In this document: positions 8,169-16,139 of the stretch, piece after piece
How positions within the stretch are numbered: the first letter of the stretch is position 1
Layout of the letters: each line of letters opens with the position of its first letter
Source of the DNA: an uncultured Bacilli bacterium
Lineage (GTDB): Bacteria; Bacillota_I; Bacilli_A; RFN20; CAG-826
Direction: 5' to 3'
NCBI GenBank assembly: GCA_934700895.1
Contig: CAKUXV010000003.1
Coordinates: 226,122 to 290,121, forward strand
Length of the DNA stretch: 64,000 nt
Notes under the pieces: model-generated
Seen by the model: the letters and a program-made list of their open reading frames with translations, nothing else
Databases searched by the model: none
What the model was told of the DNA's origin: nothing
Program-made: the position numbers and the translations under genes

Positions 8169-8749
8169 AGCAAATATTCGACCAATTTAGCAATCGCTTT
8201 TCCTCGGTGGGAGAAGCGGTTTTTTATTTCGTCGCTGGCTTGACCAAAATCGATATCGGCTTCCTCGCTATGGAAGATGGGGTCATAGCCAAAGCCATGG
8301 GTTCCACTAGGAGCAAATAGAATGGTTCCCGGGCATATACCGTCAAAATATAGGGGTGCGTCCCCCGTCTTTTCGATCAAACAAAGAGAGCAATGGAAGC
8401 AAGCGAAGCGATCCTTTTGACCTTCTAAGCGTTTCGTCACGACGTCAAACACTGCGGGGAATCCCCCGTTTTGTTTGGCATACCTTGCTGTATGGATGCC
8501 AGGTTCGTTGCCTAAGGCGCGGATTTCTAGCCCTGAGTCATCGGCTAAAACGGGGTAAGGGGAACGGGAAGAAAGATCAAAGGCTTTGATGAATGCGTTT
8601 TCTCGGTACGTGGTCCCGTTTTCTTCGGGGTTGGAAGATAGACCTAAATCCTTGGGGGAAAGAATTTGGTAGCCTAGCGGTCCTAAAACCTCTTGGAATT
8701 CCAGGACTTTTCCCGGGTTGCTCGTCGCTAGTAAAATCGTTTTGCTCAT
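8159..8749 (-). CDS. rdgB: XTP/dITP pyrophosphatase (RdgB/HAM1 family)
   Basis: 196 residues, normal for the family. It cleaves non-canonical purine nucleoside triphosphates (XTP, dITP) to monophosphates and keeps them out of DNA. The N-terminal TILLATSNPGKVLEF is the nucleotide-binding signature; ADDSGLEI holds the catalytic Asp pair, and FGYDPIF and SHRGKA complete the site. Start at 8749 rather than 8794: a perfect TATAAT (8757-8762) lies seven bases upstream of this ATG and no ribosome site is present, so the mRNA is probably leaderless. The longer start would lie upstream of that promoter. Confidence 0.92.
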   Translation of the reverse strand: MSKTILLATSNPGKVLEFQEVLGPLGYQILSPKDLGLSSNPEENGTTYRENAFIKAFDLSSRSPYPVLADDSGLEIRALGNEPGIHTARYAKQNGGFPAVFDVVTKRLEGQKDRFACFHCSLCLIEKTGDAPLYFDGICPGTILFAPSGTHGFGYDPIFHSEEADIDFGQASDEIKNRFSHRGKAIAKLVEYLLQK

Positions 8750-8839
8750 AAATGGGATTATAGGGGCGAGAGGAAAGGGAGAAAAGGAAAACATGTAAAA
8801 GGAAGCTGGGCATCCCTTCTTTTAGAATGAATGGCAAAT

Positions 8840-8866
8840 AAAAAAATCCCCGGCCATGAGGTCGGG
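8840..8866 (-). terminator. Terminator of the tRNA-Asp/tRNA-Gly unit
   Basis: The minus-strand stem pairs GGCCGGG with CCCGACC around a four-base loop and is followed by seven T's. Confidence 0.75.
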
Positions 8867-8879
8867 AAGTGTTTGCAGT

Positions 8880-8953
8880 TGGAGCAGGTGACGGGAATCG
8901 GACCCGCATAACCAGCTTGGAAGGCTGGTGTTCTACCACTGAACTACACCTGC
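8880..8953 (-). tRNA. tRNA-Gly (anticodon TCC)
   Basis: The acceptor stem GCAGGTG/CACCTGC (8947-8953 with 8884-8890) is perfect. The loop CTTCCAA gives anticodon TCC, reading GGA and GGG. The GGTTCAA-like T arm appears as GGTCCGATTCC. CCA is encoded. It lies five bases after tRNA-Asp in one transcription unit. Confidence 0.95.
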
Positions 8954-8958
8954 AAACC

Positions 8959-9035
8959 TGGCGGACCATACGAGATTCGAACTCGTGATCTCTTCCGTGA
9001 CAGGGAAGCATGTTAGACCGCTACACCAATGGTCC
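8959..9035 (-). tRNA. tRNA-Asp (anticodon GTC)
   Basis: Acceptor GGACCAT/ATGGTCC (9029-9035 with 8963-8969). The anticodon stem CTTCC/GGAAG flanks the loop CTGTCAC, giving GTC (Asp). The T-arm GAGTTCGAATC is typical. CCA is encoded. First gene of the two-tRNA unit. Confidence 0.96.
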
Positions 9036-9047
9036 GTAGCGGGCATT

Positions 9048-9076
9048 ATGATAGCACGGCATCGCGCCTCGTCCAA
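9048..9076 (-). promoter_or_regulatory. Promoter of the tRNA-Asp/tRNA-Gly unit
   Basis: On the minus strand TTGGAC (9071-9076), a 17-base spacer and TATCAT (9048-9053) lie about 12 bases before tRNA-Asp. Confidence 0.65.
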
Positions 9077-9106
9077 ATGTTTTTTGCGAGAATCTAAAAA
9101 AGATTG

Positions 9107-9826
9107 TTAGTTCTCAATTGATGTGAAACGTTTGAGAAGCCTCGGGCATCTGGCCTCGCCTGTATCTTGCATCAGCTTCCTCAGCTTTTCAATCTCCACT
9201 TGGTTCGGGGGCCTCGGTTTCAGCGCCATCCTCGGCATGTCGTTGTATTTTCTGCTCCATCTCGCCCCCTGGGAGGCGAGGTCGGCGAGGGAATAGAATC
9301 TCAGGGTCCTGCAGAACCTCTCCTGGTCGATCCTGTGGGATCGCTCGACCTTGCCGTTGCGCTCCGGCGTCCCCGGGCGGATGAGCTTGTGCGCCATGCC
9401 GCTCTCGAGGCAGAACCGCTCGAGGAAATTGGGGCCGTCCCTGCAGACGGCGGGAAAGCCGCCCCCTTTGGCCCTGGCCCTGCCGGAGAGCTCGAAGCCG
9501 CTGTCGGTCTGTATCTCCTTCGGCTTGTATCCGAAAAAGGCAATCGCCTTCTTGAGCCCCCTGACGGCCTCGTGCGCGGAATGCTCGTTGGCGTAATGGA
9601 GGAGCCTCTTCCCCTTCGCCTGGTCGCGGAGGCATTTTATCTTGCGGGTCGTCTTCTTGGGCGCCTTCCTCGGGTGCCCCGAGTGGGGCCTGTGGCTCCT
9701 CCTGTCCGCCAGGGAGGAATCGGTGCCGCCGTACCTCTTCCTCCGCCTCCAGAAGCTGGTCCTCTTGGCCTTGCAGCAGGCGAGGGCCTTCCTTATGCTC
9801 CAGCCCGATTCCGCGGCCCTCCTCAC
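9107..9826 (-). pseudogene. IS481-like transposase, internally deleted and frameshifted
   Basis: The frame keeps an N-terminal HTH (SGWSIRKALACCKAKRTSFWRR), then part of the integrase core: FFGYKPKEIQTDSG with the second catalytic Asp and GTPERNGKVERSH with the catalytic Glu, and the C-terminal end KYNDMPRMALKPR. The segment that should hold the first catalytic Asp is missing between LRDQAKGK and RLLHYANEHSAHEA, so it cannot be active. Coding-like sequence in this frame extends upstream to about 9905 (HYKRKGEGFLPYDPE). The ATG there (about 9907) is in another frame, so the start is also broken. GTG at 9826 is only the first start codon left. The region is clearly richer in G+C than its neighbours, as expected for transferred DNA. 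Confidence 0.75.
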
Positions 9827-10023
9827 CGAACGGAGCCTCGTCTCCGGATCGTAGGGCAGGAATCCCTCGCCCTTTCGCTTATAATGCCCACGGCATCTCC
9901 TTTCATGCTTTCTTGGTCGAAAACATTATAAGGCGGGATGCCTTTTCTTTCGCCCCGGCGCGAACCCCCTATGGGGTTTGGGATGGGGGGAGGCTATCGG
10001 CTAGCGATTTTGTTTCACATCAT
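9107..10023. mobile_element. IS481-like insertion sequence remnant
   Basis: A 10-bp perfect inverted repeat bounds the element: GATGTGAAAC at 9120-9129 and GTTTCACATC at 10012-10021. The left copy overlaps the 3' end of the transposase gene. Between the gene start (about 9905) and the right repeat are about 110 bases with no other gene. No clear target duplication was found by eye. Confidence 0.6.
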
Positions 10024-10430
10024 CTGAAATAGAACATTCGACCATCGTGTTCCACCTTCGCGCTTTAAAGAATACGTCGAACACTTACGTTTCCATCACG
10101 GATAACTTTGCCTGATTTGGGAGCCTATCGTTAAAATTCATCCAAACAAGAAGGGGCGCCCTTTTTCAATTGGTACAAAATTCTGACCAGCGAAACCACT
10201 ACACGTGTTTTCAAGGGGAATAATGCGTTGTTGTAAAGATGTGGCTACATCGAAATGCAAACGTCGTCCGACAAATGGAAAGGATTCCTTTGCCCCCATT
10301 CCCTTTTAAAGGGGTCGGGATTATCATTATTTCACTTGCATAGTGAACCGAAATTGAGGAGCTAAAATCGTTACTGCCCCCGACCATGACGAACTATCTA
10401 AATTTTGGAAAGATGCTAAATTAGAATGCG
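10022..10430 (+). other. Non-coding leader region upstream of the sensor kinase
   Basis: 409 bases without a supported gene. It holds the palindrome at 10296-10318, a TATCAT -10 box at 10322-10327, and a second possible -10 (TAAATT, 10417-10422) eight bases before the kinase ATG. The part from 10022 to 10290 shows no recognisable gene or repeat and may be decayed flanking DNA of the insertion element. Confidence 0.5.
10296..10318. repeat. CCATTCCCTT-type palindrome, kinase copy
   Basis: The left arm CCATTCCCTT faces AAGGGG followed by TCGG. Three bases later comes a TATCAT -10 box. The same palindrome, the same 3-base gap and the same -10 box precede the response regulator (19028-19059). Likely a shared operator. 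Confidence 0.6.
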
Positions 10431-12158
10431 ATGAAGAAACCCCGTTCCCTCTACACCCAACTTCTCGCCCCCTTGTGCGGGACCCTTTTGCTACTTGTTT
10501 CTTCCATCATGATCAGTTCGTATTTCCTGTATCGCGAAAGCGTGGTTACGACCTCGGAAACGAATTTGCAGGCTACCGGCGAGCAGTTGCTTGGCACTTA
10601 TGATTCGTATTTCACCCAAATTTTTCGTAATTCCGACGTGGTTTTAAGCGCCTATAACGATTTGGACGATGAATCGACTTTTCAAAAAGATATTACCCAA
10701 GATTTTGAAAGCCTGCTCGCCTTAAAAGAAGAAGTGATATCCGCCTCGATGTATAAAGCCTCTACCGGCGAACTCATTGCTTCGGCTGGAAAAGGGGAGA
10801 GCGTGCCTAATGCCTCGGGGCAAGAATGGTTCCACCAGACTTTTGAATCCGGCGAAGACAAACTGATTCCCGTCTTGACGCTGCCTTCTAACGCCAATCC
10901 CGCTTACCCCTATTCTTTCTCTTTGTCCCGCTACGCTTCTTATGACCGCGATCCTAGCCTCGATGCCGTCCTCCATTTGGAATTCTCCTTCAACGAAATC
11001 GTGGATTCGTTAAATGAAACGGCGCTTGGCGAAGGCGGGAATTTCGTTATTTACGACAAGTCTTACCGCGTGGTCTATTCTTCCATGCCGGAAAACTTGG
11101 TCAATAAGATCGATATCCTAAAGGGTTTGGTTGTCGGAACGGGCAATTATTCCGTGGCGGGGCATTCCTTCTTCGTTTTTGCCTCTAGCATCAGCAATAC
11201 GTCCTGGCGTTTGGGCGTCTTCTTGAACCGCGACGCCGTTCAAGAGGCCATCCGTTCCTTTGCACTATATGTTTCCCTTATCGGAACGGCCGCCCTGCTT
11301 GGGTCTGCCGCAATCGTCTTTATCGTGGCGAGGCGCTCCGCTAAACCTTTGCTTTCCCTAAGCAAGCAGATGAGCGAAATCGTGACGCTTGAAGACATGC
11401 CATCCAAACGCCTGGGCATCGTTGGTTCCAAAGAAATCGTGGAATTGGATCATTCGTTCTCTGCTCTCATTAAGCGCGTAGAAGACCTCACGAAAAAGAT
11501 TATCTACGAAAAGGAAGAACAGAGGAAAAGCGAACTTTTGGCCCTGCAAAATCAAATTAACCCCCATTTCCTTTATAACACCCTCGATAGCATCCTCGCC
11601 CTCATCGACAAGAAGGAAAACGAGAAGGCGGAGGAAATGATTGTTGCGTTGTCGCGATTCTTCCGCATTTCGATTTCCAAGGGCAAAAACATCATTCCTC
11701 TTCGGAAAGAAATTGAGCATGCAAAGAATTACCTTCAAATCCAAAAATTGCGGTTTGGAGATGCTTTTGATTATTCCTTTGATGTGGATGAAAGCATCCT
11801 GGATGTCGATGTCGTCAAATTGATCTTGCAGCCGATCATTGAGAATTCCATCAACCATGGCCTAAAAGAAGGAGAAAAGGGATTCATCTCCGTCAGGGGA
11901 TACCCCCAAGACGGTTTCATCCACCTTGAAATCTCCGATGACGGGTATGGAATGCTCGAAGAAACCCGCCAAGCCTTGGAGAATTCTCTTAAAGACGAAA
12001 CGGAAGCAAAGGGCGTTGGACTCAAAAACGTTTATCTTCGCCTGCGCGTTTATTATGGACAAAAAGCCGACGTCACGATTCAAAGCAAACTCGATGAGGG
12101 GACGATGGTTTCTTTACTCATCCCTTGGAAAGGAGAAGGCCATGAAAAGAACAAGTAA
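10431..12158 (+). CDS. Sensor histidine kinase (YesM / HPK7 type)
   Basis: 575 residues. Membrane helix at about 13-35, an extracellular Cache-like sensor at about 36-275, a second helix at about 277-300, HAMP, then a His_kinase domain with LQNQINPHFLYNTLDS (phospho-acceptor about His379) and an HATPase_c domain with N-box IENSINHG and G-box DDGYGM. Such kinases work with AraC-type regulators in Firmicutes sugar control. The next gene (sensor lipoprotein) overlaps it by 17 bases, so kinase and sugar-binding lipoprotein are coupled. The partner is probably the regulator at 19067, beyond the mgl genes. No ribosome site precedes the ATG; a -10-like TAAATT lies eight bases upstream. Confidence 0.9.
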   Translation: MKKPRSLYTQLLAPLCGTLLLLVSSIMISSYFLYRESVVTTSETNLQATGEQLLGTYDSYFTQIFRNSDVVLSAYNDLDDESTFQKDITQDFESLLALKEEVISASMYKASTGELIASAGKGESVPNASGQEWFHQTFESGEDKLIPVLTLPSNANPAYPYSFSLSRYASYDRDPSLDAVLHLEFSFNEIVDSLNETALGEGGNFVIYDKSYRVVYSSMPENLVNKIDILKGLVVGTGNYSVAGHSFFVFASSISNTSWRLGVFLNRDAVQEAIRSFALYVSLIGTAALLGSAAIVFIVARRSAKPLLSLSKQMSEIVTLEDMPSKRLGIVGSKEIVELDHSFSALIKRVEDLTKKIIYEKEEQRKSELLALQNQINPHFLYNTLDSILALIDKKENEKAEEMIVALSRFFRISISKGKNIIPLRKEIEHAKNYLQIQKLRFGDAFDYSFDVDESILDVDVVKLILQPIIENSINHGLKEGEKGFISVRGYPQDGFIHLEISDDGYGMLEETRQALENSLKDETEAKGVGLKNVYLRLRVYYGQKADVTIQSKLDEGTMVSLLIPWKGEGHEKNK

Positions 12159-13158
12159 ATGGAGTTTATTCCTGCTTTCTGCCTTGTCTTTATTTTCCTG
12201 TGGCGAGCAAAGGAAGGTGGCGGACCTCTTTATTTATGATGATACCGACCCTTTTATTGCTAGCCTACAAAAGTCGTTGAAGGCTTCGCTTTTAGAAAAA
12301 GGGATTGAGATCGAAGTTCATAACGCCCAAAGAAAGCAAAGCCTCCAAAATTCGCAGGTTGTGAAAGCGTTAGAAAATAATAAAGGACGTCCTTTGCTTG
12401 TTAATATTGTGGACCGTCTTTCCGCTAGCGTCCTTATCGAAAAAGCCCAAAACGAAGACACGCCCCTCCTCTTTTTAAACCGCGAACCTTTAAAAAAAGA
12501 CACGGAAGGAAACGAATGGGCCAAGGAAAATATCTATTTTGTGGGTTCTAACCCCGCCTATGAAGGGGCGGCCCAAAGCGAAATCGCCTATTCTTATTTT
12601 GGCCCAGCCAAAGATTTCAAAGGATCCAAGTTTGATAAAAACGGAGACGGCAAAATCCAAGTCGCTTTATTTCGGGGCGAATTGTCTCATCAGGACGCGG
12701 AAGCAAGAACGAAATATGCCTTGGATGGCTTGCGTTCTTTTGGTTATGAAATTGAGTTGAGCGAAGTCGCCTATTGCGATTGGGAAAAAAGCAAAGGCTA
12801 CGACGAAATGAAAAAGATTGCCCTGCAAGGAGTCAACGTCGAATTGCTTTTGTCCAATAACGACGCCATGGCTTTAGGCGCGATCGATTATCTAAAAGAA
12901 AACCAAGACGATTCTTTGCCCTTCTTAGACCAATACTTCCCCATTTTGGGGGTAGATGCCACGAAAGAAGGGAGAGAAGCGGTAGAACAAGGATATCTGC
13001 TAGGAACCGTGCTCAATGACGGGGAGACGCAAGCGGAAGTTTTAGCCTCCCTCTACCAAACTTTGACTCAAGGGACCCCTTTCCCCACTTTGAAGGAAAA
13101 TGTCGAACAAGACGGCAATTTTTACAAAGTAAAAGGAGAAAAAATCGTAAAAAAGTAG
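12142..13158 (+). CDS. Galactose-binding-like sensor lipoprotein (normal lobe order)
   Basis: 338 residues with a lipoprotein signal ending LSLFSC. The mature part is a type 1 periplasmic binding fold in normal order: first lobe (LFIYDDTDPFIASLQ, LLVNIVDRLSASVLIEKA, LFLNREP, ENIYFVGSN), then second lobe (IQVALFRGELSHQDAEARTKYAL, LLSNNDAMALGAIDYL, ILGVDATKEG). It resembles MglB. ATG at 12142 has AAAGGAGAAG just upstream and overlaps the end of the kinase gene; longer in-frame starts lie inside the kinase. The pairing suggests it presents bound sugar to the kinase at the membrane instead of feeding the transporter. It serves as an internal reference for the permuted MglB next door. Confidence 0.85.
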   Translation: MKRTSKWSLFLLSALSLFSCGEQRKVADLFIYDDTDPFIASLQKSLKASLLEKGIEIEVHNAQRKQSLQNSQVVKALENNKGRPLLVNIVDRLSASVLIEKAQNEDTPLLFLNREPLKKDTEGNEWAKENIYFVGSNPAYEGAAQSEIAYSYFGPAKDFKGSKFDKNGDGKIQVALFRGELSHQDAEARTKYALDGLRSFGYEIELSEVAYCDWEKSKGYDEMKKIALQGVNVELLLSNNDAMALGAIDYLKENQDDSLPFLDQYFPILGVDATKEGREAVEQGYLLGTVLNDGETQAEVLASLYQTLTQGTPFPTLKENVEQDGNFYKVKGEKIVKK

Positions 13159-13160
13159 AA

Positions 13161-13174
13161 ATAAAGCGCTTACA
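13161..13174. promoter_or_regulatory. cre-like / LacI-family operator 1 of mglB
   Basis: ATAAAGCGCTTACA; read on the other strand it is TGTAAGCGCTTTAT, close to the CcpA consensus TGWAANCGNTNWCA with the last two positions off. It lies about 130 bases before mglB. Confidence 0.5.
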
Positions 13175-13218
13175 TTGAGTAGTATTTTCGAGATTCATTG
13201 TAGAAAAATACATTCTCT

Positions 13219-13232
13219 CGAAAGCGCTTTCT
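13219..13232. promoter_or_regulatory. cre-like / LacI-family operator 2 of mglB
   Basis: CGAAAGCGCTTTCT has the central palindrome AAAGCGCTTT and differs from the CcpA consensus only at its outer bases. A TATAAA-like -10 follows at 13233, so binding would block the promoter. Confidence 0.6.
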
Positions 13233-13303
13233 TATAAAAATAATGCCAGATAAATGCAGTTCATTCTTTTGGAAGAGCTGCTAGGAATTAAAAGGAGGAA
13301 AAC

Positions 13304-14548
13304 ATGAAAAAACGTTTAATTCCATTGATGGGCCTTTCGGCCTTCGGAATGTTGCTTGCTTCTTGCGGCGGCACTTCCACCTGGTCTTGGGAGAAGGCCA
13401 GCGAAGACGGCGTCCTTAACTACGCCCTTCTCATCGGTCAAGTTGACCACAACGACTCCGCGGCTCGTACCGCCGGCATCCGCGAAGCTCTCGGAACCCG
13501 TCCGACCGAGCATAACGCCAATGCCAACATGGAAAGCCCAGTCAAGGGCAGCCTCAAATTAGGCGACAAGACCTTCGAGGTCAACGAAGTTGCCCACGGC
13601 GAACAAAAATCCACCGCCGGTGCCACTTGGGACCAACAAACTGCCACGGTTTCCACTGAAGCCTGGCTCAACGCCAACCCGGACATCGATTTCTTCGTTT
13701 CCAATAACGATGGTATGGCGGAAGGCGCCATCGGTGCTTCCAACTGGGTTGATGGCATGCCGATCTTCGGTTATGACTCCAACCAATCCACCCTTCAATA
13801 CATCAAGGATGGCAAGATCATGGGCACGATCAACCAGAACGCCCCAGCGCAGGCCGCTGCCATCTACATGGCCGCTCGTAACGCTGTCGACGGATTGACC
13901 GGCGAAGATGTTTACACCAAAGGCTTCACCGCGGATTCCACCAATGGCTATGGCAAAATCGCTTCCAAAGTCACCTATGGTGCCGATGCCCACAGCCTTC
14001 TCGTCGATAACGTTGCCGTCACCGCTGCCAACGTCGACAGCTTCATGACCAGCGACATCACGACCTTAGCAGAAGCAGGAGTCAAGAAAGGCACCAGCAA
14101 AAAGGCCAAGGTCTGGCAAAGCTATTACAGCGAATCCGACACCTTCCTCAATTCCTCGATGCAACCGCTCTTCAACCACTACAAAGATCTCTTCAACTTC
14201 GATGTTACGGTTGCCAAGGGCGACGGCTCTGACGACACTAAGCTCATGGGCTTCCTCGACACCGCGACCGGTTATGATGCTTACATCATCAACATGGTCA
14301 AGACCACTGGTACCCAAGCTTACCTCGACAAGATTGCCAACCTCGTCGGCGCTACGACAGAAAACCCGACCAGCGCTCCGGTTATCTTCTGGAACAGACA
14401 AGGCACCTTGGCGGATGGAACCACCGATACGGCTGTCATGAAGGATTCCCGCTTCAAATCGATCTACTACGTTGGATTCGATGCGATCCAAGGCGGCAAA
14501 CTTCAGGGCGAAATGATCGTGGATTACTTCGCGGGTCTTGCCAAATAA
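13304..14548 (+). CDS. mglB: Galactose-type sugar-binding lipoprotein, circularly permuted MglB
   Basis: 414 residues; lipobox LLASC with Cys21. The mature domain is homologous to MglB but its halves are swapped. Residues about 38-250 correspond to the normal second lobe: IGQVDHNDSAARTAGIREAL (compare GELSHQDAEARTKYAL in the 12142 protein), FFVSNNDGMAEGAIG at about 131-145, then IFGYDSN and MGTINQNAPAQAAA. Residues about 268-414 correspond to the normal first lobe: KVWQSYYSESDTFLNSSM, YIINMV, VIFWNRQG and IYYVGFDAIQGGKLQGEM at the very end. A linker at about 230-268 joins the usual C- and N-termini. It binds the sugar outside the membrane and delivers it to MglAC. AAAGGAGG precedes the ATG. 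First gene of mglBAC. Confidence 0.88.
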   Translation: MKKRLIPLMGLSAFGMLLASCGGTSTWSWEKASEDGVLNYALLIGQVDHNDSAARTAGIREALGTRPTEHNANANMESPVKGSLKLGDKTFEVNEVAHGEQKSTAGATWDQQTATVSTEAWLNANPDIDFFVSNNDGMAEGAIGASNWVDGMPIFGYDSNQSTLQYIKDGKIMGTINQNAPAQAAAIYMAARNAVDGLTGEDVYTKGFTADSTNGYGKIASKVTYGADAHSLLVDNVAVTAANVDSFMTSDITTLAEAGVKKGTSKKAKVWQSYYSESDTFLNSSMQPLFNHYKDLFNFDVTVAKGDGSDDTKLMGFLDTATGYDAYIINMVKTTGTQAYLDKIANLVGATTENPTSAPVIFWNRQGTLADGTTDTAVMKDSRFKSIYYVGFDAIQGGKLQGEMIVDYFAGLAK

Positions 14549-14570
14549 GTAATTGAAACCATGAATGCAG

Positions 14571-14602
14571 CGAATCCGCGGGAATCAACCCCCGCGGATT
14601 CG
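14571..14602 (+). other. Intercistronic hairpin mglB-mglA
   Basis: A perfect 12-bp stem, CGAATCCGCGGG (14571-14582) with CCCGCGGATTCG (14591-14602), and an eight-base loop, without a T-tract. It probably protects mglB mRNA or lowers transcription into mglA, allowing excess binding protein. Confidence 0.7.
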
Positions 14603-14627
14603 TCGCGTATTAGCAAAGGAGGAAAAG

Positions 14628-16127
14628 ATGGCTAATAAATATGTATTAGAAATTGACGGCTTATCGAAATCCTTCGGCAAGAACAAAGTCCTGAAAGATA
14701 TCCATTTGCACGTCGAGCCGGGACAAATTCTAGGCTTGATGGGTGAAAACGGGGCCGGCAAGTCCACGATGATGAAGTGCTTGTTCGGCATTTATTCCCG
14801 CGATTCCGGCACCATCAAACTAGATGGGAACGCCATCTCTTTTTCCGGTCCGAAAGAAGCTCTTGAAAAAGGCGTGGCAATGGTTCATCAAGAATTGAAT
14901 CAATGCCTCGATCGAACGGTTCTCGATAATATGTTCTTGGGAAGGTACCCCACGATGGGTTCCTTGGTCATCAACGAAAGAGCGATGTATCAGAAGTGCG
15001 TCAAACTCTTCAATGACTTGGGGATTGCCACTTCGCCGAAGACGGTGATGAGAAAAATGTCCGTCTCGCAGCGGCAGATGGTTGAAATTGCCAAAGCCGT
15101 TTCTTATAACGCCAAAGTCATTATTTTGGACGAACCGACCTCTTCCTTGTCGGAAAGAGAAGTCACCAAGCTATTTGAAATCGTCCGAAAATTGAAAGCT
15201 CAAGGCATCAGTTTCGTCTTCATCTCCCATAAGATGGACGAAATCTTCAATCTCTGCGACCAAGTCGTCATTCTTCGCGATGGCATGGTTACCTTGGACA
15301 AACCCGTCAAAGATACCAATTTGGACGAACTCGTCAAGGCGATGGTTGGCCGAAGCCTCGATTCCCGCTTCCCACCTCTTACCAACACCCCGGGCGAACC
15401 GGTGCTCGTGGTGAAGAATCTCGCCACCAAATACGCCCCGAAATTGAAGGATATCTCCTTTGAACTGAAGAAGGGAGAAATTCTAGGCGTATATGGCCTC
15501 GTCGGCGCGGGAAGAAGTGAATTGCTTGAATCTCTCTTCGGCTGCCGCACGATTTCCGAAGGAGAGATTTATTTCAAAGGAAAACGAATTTTCTTCAATT
15601 CGCCCAAAGACGCGATGAAAGAAAATTTCGCCTTCATTACCGAAGAAAGAAAAGTAAACGGGATGTTTGGAAAAGAAGATCTCATCTACAATACTTGCAT
15701 CACCAACTTGGATAAATACAAAACCTTCGGGATCATCGATAACGGCAAAATGAAGAAGGCCGCGGATCGGGAAATTGCCGCGATGCATGTCAAATGCACC
15801 TCGGACAAAGACAAGATTTCCGCCCTCTCCGGAGGTAACCAACAAAAAGTTATCGTCGGAAAATGGCTAGAAAGAAATCCCGATGTCTTCTTGATGGACG
15901 AACCCACCCGTGGCATCGACATCATGGCCAAATATCAAATCTACGAATTGATGATCAAACTCGCCAACGAAGGCAAGTCCATCATCATGGTCTCCTCCGA
16001 GATGCCGGAGATCCTCGGCGTTACCAACCGCATCCTCGTCATGAGCAACTACCGCCTTGCGGGAGAAGTCCTCACGAAGGATACGAATCAAGAAGAACTC
16101 TTGAAGCTGTGCGCCAAATATCTATAA
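14628..16127 (+). CDS. mglA: Galactose/methylgalactoside import ATP-binding protein
   Basis: 499 residues with two ABC domains, as in MglA/RbsA. The first has Walker A GENGAGKS (about residues 37-44), a degenerate signature (MSVSQRQ) and Walker B VIILDEP. The second has a relaxed Walker A (GLVGAGRSE), signature LSGGNQQK and Walker B FLMDEPTRGID. It powers sugar import through MglC at the cytosolic face. ATG at 14628 chosen because AAAGGAGG lies six bases upstream; the longer frame to 14565 covers the intercistronic hairpin. Confidence 0.93.
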   Translation: MANKYVLEIDGLSKSFGKNKVLKDIHLHVEPGQILGLMGENGAGKSTMMKCLFGIYSRDSGTIKLDGNAISFSGPKEALEKGVAMVHQELNQCLDRTVLDNMFLGRYPTMGSLVINERAMYQKCVKLFNDLGIATSPKTVMRKMSVSQRQMVEIAKAVSYNAKVIILDEPTSSLSEREVTKLFEIVRKLKAQGISFVFISHKMDEIFNLCDQVVILRDGMVTLDKPVKDTNLDELVKAMVGRSLDSRFPPLTNTPGEPVLVVKNLATKYAPKLKDISFELKKGEILGVYGLVGAGRSELLESLFGCRTISEGEIYFKGKRIFFNSPKDAMKENFAFITEERKVNGMFGKEDLIYNTCITNLDKYKTFGIIDNGKMKKAADREIAAMHVKCTSDKDKISALSGGNQQKVIVGKWLERNPDVFLMDEPTRGIDIMAKYQIYELMIKLANEGKSIIMVSSEMPEILGVTNRILVMSNYRLAGEVLTKDTNQEELLKLCAKYL

Positions 16128-16139
16128 GGAGCGATAAGC

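Noticed and set aside
8750..8794. Upstream start for rdgB giving 15 extra residues
   Set aside because: The extension lies at and above a perfect TATAAT box and has no ribosome site; the family begins at the downstream Met.
9167..9931. Long plus-strand frame (254 codons) opposite the transposase
   Set aside because: It is a by-product of the high G+C antisense of the transposase, with no ribosome site and no family match.
11926..12141. N-terminal extension of the sensor lipoprotein
   Set aside because: It would lie wholly inside the kinase gene and would place 72 residues before a clear lipoprotein signal.
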